From assembly GCA_003255065.1 (NCBI GenBank), contig QAOA01004566.1, positions 7,647 through 71,646 of the forward strand: a stretch of 64,000 nt of DNA. The letters run 5' to 3'. The notes beneath the pieces were generated by a model. The model was not told the origin of the DNA. It did not search any database and saw only the letters and a program-made list of their open reading frames with translations. How positions within the stretch are numbered: the first letter of the stretch is position 1; each line of letters begins with the position of its first letter. A program made the position numbers and the translations under genes. The DNA comes from Cercis canadensis. Lineage: Eukaryota; Streptophyta; Magnoliopsida; Fabales; Fabaceae. This document shows positions 1 to 13,259 of this stretch, one piece after another.

Positions 1-141
1 GGGGGGGGAGAGAATATGTAACTAGGGAAAAAATAAACACACGTTGCCCTTTTTTTCCTTTAAATAAATATTAAGAAACTACTTAAGACCAAAAAATTGG
101 AGAAAATTGAATTGTTAGCCATCTAATTATCTAACTATTAT

Positions 142-3115
142 CTATATCCTCCTAGAGGGCTGATGCTGATTCCTACTACTATCATCTTCACTTTGATCAG
201 TGATTTCTCCACCTATCCTCTTTTTATCTAAATTTGAGTCTTTATGCTCTTGTTGATAATCACGATGGGAACGGGAAGATTCTCCCCCAGTCCGGCGTTC
301 CTACAGAGAGGAAGAAAGACAAAGTATAAGAGAGTTGGAAATTGAAGGAATTTAAATGATGTTGCTTTTGGTCTAGTCAAATTCAAATACAATGGAAAGT
401 TTAAAAAGGAAAAGGAACATACATCACGGAATAACAGGTCATCTGCCTCAAGCATGTGGATCACATGTCCCATTTTAGGCCTCTTTGTTGCATCAGGATC
501 AACACATCGAAGAGCAACCAAGAGAACACGTTTAAGAGCCTTTGAAGATGGCATCTCCGGGAGTTTAGGATCAACTACTTCCTCAGATTTTCGATTCCCA
601 ACTATGGTTTTCAACCACTCTATTAAATTTACCTGCAATTATTCAAACTTTTTGTTCAGCCCAAAAAAGATAACTTTATAAAGATGGGTGAAGGGAACAA
701 TCCCTAAATTGTTGACTGCTGTTGGTCATAGTCACTAACCTCTCCTTGTGGTCTACTATAATCAACAGGACTTCTCCCAGTAATTATCTCCATGATAAGT
801 ATTCCAAAGCTATACATGTCACTCTTCTCTGTCAGCATTCCAGTGCAGGCATATTCTGGTGCAACATAACTACAGAAAGGAAGAGAAAGGGAGAGAATCA
901 TTATATTTGGACCTTCAAAAATTTGAGAGTAAAATTGGCTATTCACCAATTGCACCCATACAGTAACTGAAACTCATTATAATTGGTAAAGCAGAAAGGA
1001 AAAAGCTTAACTCAATCATACTAACCCAAATGTCCCCATCACTCGAGTTGTGACATAACTCTGCTCAGTACACAAGAGCTTTGCAAGCCCAAAATCAGAA
1101 ACCTTGGAGTTCCATTGGCGATCAAGGAGTATGTTGCTAGATTTCACATCTCGGTGGACAACTTTTGGTTCAAGACCCTCATGAAGATAGGCCAATCTGA
1201 AAAAAAGACAAAAAAGGCAATGCGATCAAAACATTCGATATCAATACAATGGTATGTAGACTAGCTGATGAGTATGGTACCCTTTTGCAGTTCCCAATAT
1301 AATGTTCATACGGATATCCCACGTCAAAGGGCTAATAGCTCCAACATCCCCATGAAGCCACTGTTCCAGGTTGCCATTGTCAACATACTCATACACAAGC
1401 ATCCTGTAAAACAATACCATGCCATAAAATCTTACATCTCTTAAAAAAGTTAAAACCAAATAAAATTATAGCTTCAATGTTAAGTAATAGAAAAATCAAT
1501 ACCTGTATGCCCCCTCAACACAGTATCCAAGCAACCTAACCAGATTCTTGTGCCGCACACGACCAATTGCTTCAACCTCTACTTTAAATTCTCTCTCAGC
1601 TTGGCCCCTGGACATGAGTTAAACATGATGTGCATACTTCCAAGAGAAAGACAAATCCAAAACCAAAACCAGGGAACCTTACTAGATAGCAACATAAAGT
1701 AGGCAAAAGAAGAAATGAAAAAATAAAAATAAACGAGTGCAAAGTTCTTGACATCATTATCAATTCAGTAATATGAGAACGAAGTGCTGGAAAGAAAGAT
1801 GATTCTTTTCTTCAAATAAGTGAGTCACTTTACAGCACAACTCCCAACAATACAAGACAAGGATAATAAACGAAAAAAAATAGTTAAAAAGTAGAAAACA
1901 GTACTTAAATTAAAAGAGAAGAAAACACTGGCCTACAAATGAAAAGCCAGTCACTACTAAGGATAATCCTGCTTGATTATTACCAAGAAATTTAGAAAAG
2001 GGAACAAACAACAAGTATGTCTCTTAGTCATGTAAATTATAAAAGATGCCAGTAAAGTGCATTCTGAAACTAACACACGCATTAGCTCAAGCAAAAATTC
2101 GGTCATACTTTTTTGAAAATAAAATAAAACAAAAACTTCATCTGCTTTGTGTTTCCCCTGCTTCAAGACATGAAATTTATATCACGAATCTTTTATGACA
2201 TGGGACCTGATAAAGAAAACCCACTGATATAAATAAGCCTTTCACTTTGAAGACCAATATGCTTGTAAGAGACTGATATTCCAACATTCACTATACCTTC
2301 CTTTTCCCTAAAGCTTTCGAGCTATTGCACAGACACCAAGTATGAAACAAACAACACAGACCAAACAGTAAACGGTTTCACTGTTACTATGGATCAATGG
2401 CACACAACTTTCTTCAGATTTCAGAACTACCGAACTTGTAACGTAAACAAATTGAGAAGCATGCTGGTAGTACCGAAGCCACATTATTTTCAGCCATAAA
2501 TAATGAGATAAAGTTAACCAAATGAAAAGCATACTTGTTATTCAATAGGTTCTTCACAGCAACTCTGGTACCATCACTGAGTATTCCCTGGTAAACGATT
2601 CCATAGCCACCTTCCCCAATCACATTTTCCTCACACAGCCCATTAGTTGCAGCCTCGAGCTCTCTCAGAGTGTACCATCTTCCCCACCCAAGATGTGAAA
2701 CCCCAGGGCCAATACTCCCACTCCCAAACGACGACGTCGTTTCACAAGCACTCACAGTCCCCTTGCTCTCCCCACTAGAAAGCCGATCAGAGAAGACCAC
2801 ACGGTGCTCGGCTTTTCCGATATCCACGTGGATCTCCGGCATTGGAGCTGGGTGGTGCTGATTGGGTCCGGGGAGGTGCACGATCTCCTGAATTTCCTTT
2901 GATACAACAGGGGTTGTGGCGTCTTTGGGGTCGTAGAGCTTCTTGGAATCGCCACGGCGGCGGCGGCGAGAGGTGAGGCAGAGCGAGAGAAGGAAGAGAG
3001 TGAGGACTATAGCAGAGCCAACGAGGATTCCAATCACAACCCAGAGGCGAAGACCGAAGATTGATGTCTTTTTCGAGAGCTCTGTATCGACGAAAGCAGC
3101 GTCGTAGACCGACAT
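142..3115 (-). CDS. receptor-like serine/threonine kinase with a very short ectodomain (At1g01540/At4g01330 type)
   Basis: Predicted membrane-anchored Ser/Thr kinase of 492 aa. Coding exons read on the minus strand are 3115-2535, 1607-1503, 1403-1281, 1196-1026, 869-740, 632-423 and 300-142, all with GT-AG borders and joining in frame. There is no signal peptide; about 23 residues precede a membrane segment (about 24-48), followed by a basic stop-transfer run. The kinase domain has a glycine loop at 167-172 (GEGGYG), Lys188, the catalytic HRD with Asp286, DFG at 304-306 and APE at 330-332, so it looks catalytically intact. The start MSVYDAAF matches my memory of the Arabidopsis family. The Ser-, Asp- and Arg-rich tail is probably disordered. 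Ligand and substrates are not visible here. The neighbouring STE24 gene is on the same strand about 2.8 kb upstream. Family assignment is firm; biological role is not. Confidence 0.95.
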
Positions 3116-3480
3116 TGTCGTAGTTCGTTCGTGCTGTGAGCAGAGAACAGAGACACTCAGAGAGAGGAACTAGCAACTGGGTCGCATTGCTTCGCCGAAA
3201 TGAACTTTTCCGGTGAATACAGTCGGAACTCACCGGGAAATGGAGAGGGAGCTGAAAAGGAGAGTAAAGTTGAAAATTTTGAATCAAATTAATTGAGAAA
3301 GAGAGAAAGGTAAATGTGGGTAGTGAGAGACACAGAGAAAGAGGGTGACGAGAGAGATCGTAGAGAATTTAGTACAATAAGGAATTGAGGGAGAGAGAGA
3401 GTGTGTCCGCGTAAGAGTGAGGCCAGCAAAGAGAGTAAGGACTAAGGACACTAGTGTTTAAACTTTAAATGATCTGTCTG
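3116..3480 (-). promoter_or_regulatory. 5' leader and proximal promoter of the receptor kinase
   Basis: Upstream of the kinase ATG the minus strand is pyrimidine-rich (GA-rich as printed, with GAGAGA runs at about 3298-3410), typical of a plant leader with CT microsatellite. No clear TATA box was found. The transcription start cannot be fixed from sequence. Confidence 0.45.
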
Positions 3481-5892
3481 TAACCCATCTTGTGGGAAGA
3501 AAAATATAATGGAAAAGGTCCAAAAAAAAAAAAAAAANAGGCAAAAAAAAAAAAAAAAAAAGAAACGCTGAATTGTTCAATCCAGTGTGCTAAGAATCTA
3601 ATTTCTTTTATGTGGTTAAGTTCTCTAATTAAACAGGAAAAAAAGAGGCTCTAATTTTGAACTGATGACATATATAGATCTTAGATTTGAAATTACAATA
3701 TATTTTCTGTTGACTGGTTGAATTATTTCATTTATGACTGCTTTGTCTGCATATTTGCGCTTTTATATCACACAACGTACTCTACTAAACTTTTTTTTGG
3801 TAAGGAGGGTTTTTCTGGTCAATTTCATTACCGGGTAGGTGGTCTGTACAGTTCCATAATTAGGTCAAGCAGATTTACCTAAAGCTTCTATTGTATGTCC
3901 AAAATATCACCCTAGATATTTGTAACTAAACTCGCAACGATATTTCATATGCTCAGACAAAATGGGTATAAAATTGTTCCTATTTTGGACAAAAGTTAAA
4001 TTTATGATTAATCACCATAACATACTAAGATGCATGTGAAATTCTATAATATTAGATAAATTTGATATAAAAAAAATTGATTATCAAAGAGCATAATACA
4101 TTAAAAAAAATAAAAAGAAATACACAATAAGAATAGAGCTTTCAATATCAGCCCTCGAATTCATTTGATTGTATGAAATTTGCTTTTTATTCTATAAACA
4201 TAATCTAGATATATGATTCTATTATCTCATATTCTAAACCATAATAGAAATATTGTTATATATATGCTTGGAATATATGAGAGTGTGATAAAAAGTGATA
4301 CGTAAATCATAATCCTCCATCCATTATTTCCTATATAATTACAAGAGAACTTTGCAAGAGTAGTGGATGGGAAATGGATCACATGAGATGGAACCCACAT
4401 TATGACTTAGGCAATAAGATTAAGACTTTTTGGTTTTCTTTTAGGCTAAGAATGTGTACAACAAGATTAATTAAGAAGTTGTAGAATCCTCAATTGAAAG
4501 GCCTTCGATAATGCAGAGAACAAAGTCAATATGATTCAAAACTGTCACTGCCATTTACAAAAGAGCAGAGCATCTTTAAGTATCTTTTATTTTAGTGTAA
4601 TGAGTGCTGACAAACTTACAAAATGTACTTAAGAAAGCACATGTAGTGCAGAGCTCTCTAGGACTTAGCCAGCATAATGCACTATGGAATTTTAAGAAGG
4701 GCATTTTATTCGTTGGTTGTCTTGTGACAGTTGGCCTTTCTTAAAGAATTGGGTTGCTTGGTGTTTTCTTTATTACTTCCACTTGTCTTTAATAATCATT
4801 TTTTATCTGTTGGCTACTGCCTATGGATTAGGATTTGATGTGAACGAGTTAAAGCCTCTTTAATTTTACTATAAGTGCAGTATGTCATCCATGTAATCTT
4901 TCTTTCTCGTAGATGCAGTCCTTTCTCGTGTATACTTGGTCAAAACGCCGCCCTCATGTATCAAATGTGTTCATAATAAACATGTGTATAAGTTATTTTT
5001 TTTAAAAAAATATTTATAGTTTTCATCTAATTATGTAATAATCATCCATAAATTTTTCTGCGTTTCTGTAAAAATAATGTCCTACCACTCAAATATACTG
5101 TTCTAACTTATTTTCATACAAATAATTGTTAATTTAAAATACATTAGGAGTAACATCAATCAAAAATCTTTACGTGGAACTTAGATCATATTCGTCTGTT
5201 AACTCACCAAAATATTTCAGCCAAAGAATGAACATAATCAAGGCTAAAAAGAAATGTACCATGGCACAATTCAATGAGTAATGAGTATTATTTTATGATA
5301 AACTCATCCAGAAAATAATACTAAAATTTTACTTTATATAATAAAACTTCCGAAACCATAATGTTACCTTGTGCCAGAAAAGGTCAAAACTCTATTATTG
5401 TATATGTTTTCCGAAATACGCTAAATCATGACCAACTAAAATATGAAAGGTGATCCATATCCACCAAAAAAACAAAACTTTTTGTGTGCCGACAAAAGGA
5501 AAATAAGGGTGAAAACGCGCGCCCCGCGGGGGGGGATGAGAGAGAGTAAAAGACAACAAATGAAATAGAAGACAAAGTATACATCACAAGTGTTTTGACC
5601 GTTAGCAACTGGAAAAATGACATGTAGAGAGACAAGTAAAACTAAGTTGTCGTTTTGCCCCTATTCCTTTCACTGTTGCTACCTCATCTAAGCCATTAGT
5701 GTCAGTTTCGATACTGCATCAAGGCGTGACCACTATGGTACCTGAACTACACAAACACTACACCTCTGTCGTGATATAATTCATGGATAAAGTAATATTA
5801 CAGCAATTGACATATATGGATTGCAGTATTGTCTGTCAGTTACAGCACAATGAACTTTTTGCTGCCCTTCTCTCCTATATAGGTTGCTTGCC
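3481..5892. other. intergenic, no gene seen
   Basis: AT-rich DNA between the kinase promoter and the STE24 3' end. It starts with A-runs broken by a single N (3538). Reading frames are short and lack codon-like structure. The one compositional oddity is a GC-rich patch at 5511-5535. The last few hundred bases probably include the STE24 3' UTR. Confidence 0.6.
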
Positions 5893-8800
5893 TTAGTCTG
5901 CCTTCTTATCTGGTTTGTCCAGTGCAGCCAATCTTTCAACTAGGGGAGGATGAGAATAGTGATAAGCAGAATACCAAGGATCTGTGTTCATAGCGGACAG
6001 ATTCTCCTCCTGAAAGACAGCAAAGTAAATCATGGGACCGTTAGCATTAAGTATACGACTCCCCGTTTATCATGGGCAACAACTACATAGTACTACTCAA
6101 ACACAAAATGATGGGAAGAGAAATTCATGAAAACTCGTGATGTCAGGGTTAGATAAAACTAGAACATTCAAAAAGAGAGGGAAAAAGAAAAGCATGGATA
6201 TTAAAAGTCACCTGTAGTTTCACAAGACCAGAACGTAGTGGAGATGCATAACCAAGCTTCTTAGCGAATGCATCAGCCTGCACAGAATGATACAGACAAA
6301 GTGAGACAACTATAGTCGGGCAGACACAGAGAGAAAGAGAGACTTAAGCTGAATTGTTGCAGAACAAAGTTACCTGAAATTCAAATGATCGGCTCACAAG
6401 ATTGAGACCAAAGCTGACTAGGTGCTGGAGGGGGATTACAGTGTGCTGCAAATAGAGCCAGGTGAAAGAATGTTAAGCACCTCCTCTCTTTCCAAATAGA
6501 ATCTTATATGCATATATTCAAGGCAATCCTAACTGCAAGAAGGCTATTCATCTTAAGGGATTACTAGTTATAATGTAACTAAGTTAGAGATCCCTCACTT
6601 TTTATCAGTAGAAAGGAATGACTCTGGGTAAACCTTGAAAACATGATCGGCCAAAGCACAATCCTGAAACAGATATCTCAAGAGACCACTTGGGAAGTCA
6701 CAAGCCCCTTCAAAGATCAAGTATTTAATTTTGATAGTGGTGCTCGATTAATACTAATGACATGTTGCAAATTTGGAACTGCCATACATTTGTTCTTACA
6801 TTGCCCTGTAGCCACATCCATGTGGAATAGGCTATTTGGTGTACTAAGTGTTGGGTGTGCCCTCAATGCTTAGAAAAACCTCTTTTGATTAGTTTCAGAA
6901 ATTTTAGCATCAGCAACGAAGGCAAAGTATCATGATGGTGTCTTATGTATGCTGTTATTTGGTGTATTTGGCTGGAGCAAAATGTTCAGATTTTCAAGAA
7001 GAATTCTCTCCTTATATTTTTTATGGCATAGGATTAGGTTTATGGCTTCTCTTTGGTGCTCTATACATGGTCTCTTTAAGAGATTCTTCTAGAAAAATAT
7101 GCAGAGATTAGAGATCCCTTTTGTTAAATGAGTCTTGTTTATTTTTCTTTGCATTTTTTGTTTAAGTAGGATGTCTTATCCTTCTCTTTCTTTGTGTCCC
7201 TTCTCTTTTATTTAAATAATATTTCTTAAGTGAATACGTATCATATAGGTCATCGAGTAATAAATAAAAAATATCAGCACATTGGCCATCTAGAAATCAC
7301 GCATACCACTCTTCATGTCAACTATAGGTTCCGAGAAGTACCTGAAATATGATGAGCCCAATGAGGACCGGCTGTGCGTCAAACCCAAAACTTCGAAATA
7401 GATCTGTTGAGTTCCTTACAAGAGTATATCCTCCAAATTGCAAAAATGTAAGAATCTGCAGCAGGAAGAAGGAAAATATGTAAGGCAAACATCAATAGGT
7501 TAAACAGGTTGTCATGGTCAAAGGCTGCAAAGCCTTTTTCCTTAAATTTTTCAATCTAATTGACGTGGTGAAGAGCTCAAACAATGCAATGGATAAAATT
7601 TAACCTTTCAGTTCACAACTGAAGAAGACACAGAAAACAATAAAAAGGATAATCATCTTCTAATCATATCATAATTGAAGATAATCTTAGTAAAACACGC
7701 ATTTGATTTTCTAAAAAAAATTTAGGAAAAGAAAACTCTAATATATTGCTTACAGCTATGTCCAATGTAATGGTAATAAATTCTTCATGGTCATGCCATG
7801 CTTCATGCTTTACAAAGCGAATCACACAAACTTCCTATTTTCAAGAGTAATCGGTACAGAGGTCATCAAGTGTTTCTCAGTTCACAAATGCTATTACACA
7901 AACCTGGACAGCGATGAATGAGTAGACAGTGTGATTGAGCTTCCAATGCCCCAGCTCATGAGCAATAACAGCTACAATTTCCTCATCATTTTTGCACTAC
8001 AAAACATCATTTAATAAGGTTAAGACCACCCACAATAAGGAAAAAATAGAGCCACATAACTCTGACTATAGTACTAGACAAGGAACTGACCACAAAATAC
8101 CAAAATGTATCATAATGCCACTAAGTTTAGAAGTGAATTAAAAAAGAATTAGGATAGTTTATTCCACAAATTATAATAGATTGCAAAGCAGCAGTCCTGT
8201 AAACAAAAACTGTTTTAAACATTGAATCCTTCATCGAATTTATGCAGTGAGAAGGTATGGAAAGAGACGATCACAAAATGTTGATATCTCAATCACTTTT
8301 GGGAGAACAACAGTATATCATGCTAACAATTACTTCTTTTATATGGTGGAACTCAGATTGCTACACTTCAAAACACTAGAACAGAATTACATTTGATGAG
8401 ATTCATTCAAGCAGTTTTGAACTAAGTACTAGCTTCAGATAATATGAAGGGTAAGAATTCCATAGAAATAAGCCCTTATACAACTCAAAAAACATAAGAA
8501 TAAAAAATCTGAATGATGGCATTAACTTCCTACAGTTAGTAATTCCAAACCTGCTGAACCAATGTGTCATATAGGACAATTCGCTTGTTCTTGAAAAATC
8601 CATACATATAGGCCTGCAACATATGTTTAGATAGATCAATCAAGTCTAATTTACAAACAGAGGCACATTAAAAAAATATTACATAAACAAGATTCTTCCT
8701 TTTTATTATAGAGAAAAATATTTTTGACGGAGACAAAGAAAAGTTGTGTACAATAGAAAAGAGTAAAACTCGGACAAGAGCATTAGCTCTTTCATAAATT

Positions 8801-10261
8801 TAAGCAACATGACGAACAATAGACATGGAGAGGAGAATACAAAACACAAACTATAAAATAGAGGAACAAGGAGAATTTATCTATTTGAGATCCTAGTACA
8901 TATATATCATAGCATGAAGGAAAACTTGATTGAATATACAGGAGTTGTATCCTCACATTGCTGTGGCTTGACCTTGTGGATCCATCAACAACGAACAACT
9001 TCTTTAATGGAAACTTGAGGGTGGAAGCAAGATTCTCAATTTTCTTCCTGAGCTCACCTTCTGGAAGCTGGAACCAGAAAATCACCAGGGAAAATTATAA
9101 ATGAAAGCAAAAGGGGTACATGCATTAGTTGTTTTTCAGGAAAGATAAACAGCTTTGAAATACTCACTGGGGTGAACTTATTGAATAATGGGGCTATCAG
9201 AACTGGATAAAGAGTCATCATCACGATAGAAAGAACAAACATAAACCCCCAAAGATAAATGGCCAGGTAAGGACCTCCTTTCTGCAACCATTTATATGAA
9301 CATTAAAACAGAAAATTAGGATTCCACCATGACAGATAAAATGATTGTAACAGCATATAACATAAAGCTGTAAGCATCACAAGAAGAGATAACTCTAAAA
9401 CCAGCCAAGATAGGAATTTCAAGCAAGATTTGCAAATAACTAACTGTCTTTTCAATAGAAGCAAAGGATCTTACCTGTACTATTACAATGATTGCAGCCA
9501 CAATGGGTGGGCCAATTATAACAGCAAGGCAAATTCCTTTAATCATGTCCCTAAAGAATAACCATACTGTTTGCTGCACAACAGGTGACAAAAATGTAAG
9601 GCAGCAGACAGTTCGGATTTTCAGAACAGATAAAATTATGTCAAATGTCAATCTTAGCAAAATGAAAGGTTAAACCATATTCAATAGTAGAAGGCTAGAA
9701 AAGTAGAAATAATAAGAGATAAATAAGATAGAGATTGAAGGAAGAAAATGAACCTTATTGAAACCATGACGAGCCTCAATCACAAAAGTTGAGTACAGAG
9801 AAAATGGCAGATCGGTAACCTGCACACAAAGTAGAAGGCTACAATCAATGCACCAGTATCACAAATACTAGAAAACTAATAATTTACAGCAGATGATATC
9901 AAAGCTTCACGGCACACTAGACATGCCTGGGATCACAAAGTACAATAGCTTTAATTGGATTAGCATACACCTATCCACCAATTGTAACATTTGCAAACCT
10001 AAATAGCCCATCTATTACCATATTTGTCAGGTCACCGGTAGCCTAAATAGCCCAAAAACTTAAATGGGAAAGGCTGATCCTAATGCCTAAAATGATAAGC
10101 CGAAATCAACTAACAGTCGTTTACTTGATGCTTATATGCCACTCTCTACTCTAACAATGTAAAACTTTAACAATTTGCATGATCTCACCATGTAAAATGT
10201 GGATTAATAATCTTAAAATAGCACAAGTGAACTAAACTCAATAGAAAAAAAAAAAAAAAAN

Positions 10262-10298
<37 letters not shown>

Positions 10299-11996
10299 AA
10301 TAGCATATGTGAAAAAAATGACAGAACTTTATATGATAACCCCAGGGGGAGGGGGGAGTAAAAGGATAGAATTAATAAATCTTTCTATGTATAAGATCTC
10401 AAAAACAGGGGACTTCCGTTCCTCAGGTTATATAGCAAAAAGAAGAGGGATTTCTTGGTTTATAAATAAATCCTTTTCCATTTCTACAAGTCCATTAAAT
10501 ACTGCTTAACTACAAAACATAGGAAACCAGATGTACAATGGAAAGCATCATATTCATACCAATGATCCATCAAAGCCAGGAACTAACAAAAATGAAGACC
10601 TAATTCCACATAATGCTCAAGGAAGGGAGATCATATAGAGAAGAACGAATTATTAAGCAGCAAATAGTTACTGGAGAATTTAAAAATAAAACTGACTGTC
10701 TTAGTTATACATATGGAAGCCAAAAATTACTTTATCCTATACCAAGGACAAATCACAAACATACCTGTGACCAGATCATGACACCAGCTAAAAAGGCAAG
10801 AGTATGTAGTATTTCATTTTCTGCATTGAGACTGACTAATGTCACAAATTCTCCTGATTTCTGCAATTGTAAATAGGAATCAAATGCGGATGATACAAAT
10901 GGAAGACAGGTCCCAAACACTACACCAAATTCTCACCTTCCAAAACCAGGGCAACACCCCAAAGAACAAAATTGCAGAGTCCATCAGTATGGTGACAAAC
11001 TCATGAACAAAATGGAAGTGGCTGAAAGTTAAGAAAAATTCATGCGTAAGAATTCTAACAAGGCACACCGTCTAAACTGATGTTTGCAATTGAAGATTAT
11101 GTCATGAGCAATGTTGATGACCATCCACCCATGTAAGTAATTTATATGAAACAGAATAACAAACCTTTTATCTAGACTATAGGCTCTAGATTTTTCAAAT
11201 TTCTCTTGGCTGATTACTCCTTCCAAGGTCTTTGGAAGGGTAGGCAGTTTGAGGGCCGCATGTTGTCGCACATCCAAGTAAGTTTCAAAAATGTACATTA
11301 ATATCATAAACCCTGAAAATGCATTAGAAGAGAACAGGGGATCAGTTAAAACAATTGTAGAGAAGAGTATATGATAAGAAAATTACAAAATAGGAAAAAA
11401 GATAATATGTTAGATAACTAGGTCAGAAAGTAGTCACAATCTAAACCTGCATGCATTATCAATGGTTGTAGACTTGTAGTGCTTATAAATTTCTCAAGCT
11501 ATAAATTATTAAAAAAACTTACTCTACTGTTTAGAAACAATTATTTTCTGTCCCCAACACTGTTCAGCAACCAAAAGATTTTTCTATAGAAAATTCAATG
11601 TACAATAAACATTAATGCATGTTGCTGCCTAGTGCCAGTAAAAGATAAACACTCGGAATCTTAATATAAACTAGTAGAATATTTGCAATTTCGCATCAGA
11701 AGATTGGTGAAAGCCCTAAAAAATTTATCATAGAATTCGGAAGCCAGTAAAGTTGATGAAAACCTAGATACCTGAAAAAACATAATATCCACAAAGAATC
11801 CAAAGGAAACAAGCGAGATTCAAAGAAAGCTAAGCAAGGCAGTAGCTCGGCTCAATGAAATGATTCGAGCTTCTGGTTTCGATACGAGAAGATAGAGAAC
11901 AATAACAACAGCACCAGTACAGAGAGAAAAAAAGCTCCACAGAGAGAGAAGAAAGAGCATATTACCGACGACGGCTTCCATGTAGGGAAACTCCAT
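5893..11996 (-). CDS. STE24: CAAX prenyl protease 1 (STE24-type zinc metalloprotease)
   Basis: ER-membrane zinc protease that removes the last three residues (AAX) of prenylated CaaX proteins. Fourteen coding exons on the minus strand: 11996-11966, 11312-11165, 11021-10937, 10860-10765, 9819-9754, 9573-9475, 9281-9168, 9067-8957, 8613-8551, 7996-7904, 7455-7342, 6445-6374, 6277-6212 and 6009-5893. They join in frame to 424 aa, the same length I recall for Arabidopsis STE24. HEXXH is at 284-288 (HELGH); the third zinc ligand is Glu362 in EFQAD, whose codons are split between exons 12 and 13. Several hydrophobic helices are visible. I chose the ATG at 11996 ([11 protein letters not shown]). An in-frame ATG at 12047 would add 17 residues but lies only about 31 bp below a TATA box, too close to be transcribed reliably. 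The intron between exons 12 and 11 carries a LINE fragment. Confidence 0.97.
6640..7245 (+). mobile_element. LINE-type retrotransposon remnant (zf-RVT, C-terminal part of the reverse transcriptase ORF)
   Basis: Inside a STE24 intron and antisense to the gene. One frame (about 6766-6840) reads a zf-RVT-like block, [17 protein letters not shown], which is the C-terminal zinc-binding domain common to plant non-LTR retrotransposons. After a frame shift, bases around 6940-7000 read [19 protein letters not shown], the conserved tryptophan block that follows it. Stop codons at about 7026 and 7032 and the frame change show it is dead. The upstream RT and endonuclease are missing, as expected for a 5'-truncated copy. 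No clear poly(A) tail or target duplication was seen. Confidence 0.8.
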
Positions 11997-12070
11997 GGCT
12001 AACACAGAAGCTGTAGTCCCCAGCAAGAGAGGAGCGAGAGAGAGCATTTACTATGCTGCTTTGGGCTTTG

Positions 12071-12078
12071 TATATATA
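12071..12078 (-). promoter_or_regulatory. TATA box of STE24
   Basis: TATATATA on the minus strand, followed downstream by CAAAGCCC. It lies 31 bp before the in-frame ATG at 12047 and 82 bp before the conserved ATG at 11996. Usual TATA-to-start spacing puts transcription initiation at about 12046, which favours the downstream start codon. Confidence 0.6.
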
Positions 12079-12626
12079 GGTGATTAGAGTATGAAAACCC
12101 GATAACCCGATTGGGATATTTTGTGCCTAATCTTCTGTTTGGGCGGTGAAATCTTTGGTTTTGCATATTCTTTTTATCTGAAAATAATACTCATCATTTT
12201 AAGGGTAAACCGTAAACTAGGAGGGGAAATTTTTAAAAAGAAGAGGAGATGCAGCATTGATATTCATTTTTACGAGGATTCTATAATATTATATGAGTAT
12301 ATTATATTATATTGATGTGGCAAACATACGTAATTTTTATAATCTCATGTAATATGACATATTACATAAATATAAAAAGTATTTAAGAAATTTCTTTGTT
12401 TTTATTATAATAAAAAAATGTATTTAATGTAGATTATCTAGAACTTCTGGATAATTTCCTAATTTATATAAACATTTTGTTTGCTTCAATTTTGCAGTAT
12501 TATAAATGTTATTTTTTAGAAAACGCCCAAGTACAATTTTTTTTTTGGTCGACAATGGGGCAAAAAAACTAAGTAGAAATAGTTTTGGCACAGCAACACC
12601 CATACTATCTGCAATCAATAACTCCT

Positions 12627-12808
12627 TCAAATAGACAACAAGAGGTTCAAAGAACTAGGAAATATAAAAACCACCATCGTGGCCTTGACGAGCGAGTGCA
12701 TCAGTGCACCTGTTGCTCNTCAAATAGACAAGAGGTTCAAAGAACTAGGAAATATAAAAACCACCATCGTGGCCTTGACGAGCGAGTGCATGAGTGCACC
12801 TGTTGCTC
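12627..12808. repeat. direct duplication around a single N (probable unmerged contig overlap)
   Basis: Bases 12627-12718 and 12720-12808 are near-identical copies separated only by the N at 12719. They differ by a 3-bp indel and a base change. The pattern recurs at five other Ns in this window. Confidence 0.85.
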
Positions 12809-13222
12809 TCTCTAAACACTTGATATCAAGATCCCAAACTTGGTATTTCATGAATAATATGTTTAACTGGACCTTATTATATTCAACAACGGATGAATTA
12901 AGATAAATACTATGTTTATCCTCCATTCTTGTACTGCAATCACAGTACCAATATATCTCCAAACGATCCTTCAATATCAATGTTTAAAAGATTAGAAAGA
13001 TAAGTTTAATAATGACATTTTCAAGGAGCAAGATTCTTTTTTAAGGTAAAATGATTAATTTTACACATAGTAGATGTGTGATTGTGAATGATGACATTGA
13101 CATTGACACTGACCAAATAAGTACAAAAAGGTTGCATGTAAATGAAAAGGATAAAAATCAATTTTCTTCATGCACTTCTATTTATTTTCTTTATTTTTCC
13201 TTAACGTTAACAGTTCCTTAGG

Positions 13223-13259
<37 letters not shown>

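Noticed and set aside
5680-5691. Box A-like word (TGGCTTAGATG, minus strand)
   Set aside because: No box B within the expected distance and no flanking duplication, so not called a tRNA or SINE.
12585-12980. Three overlapping frames across the N at 12719
   Set aside because: They depend on the duplicated, probably artefactual sequence and have no recognisable protein features.
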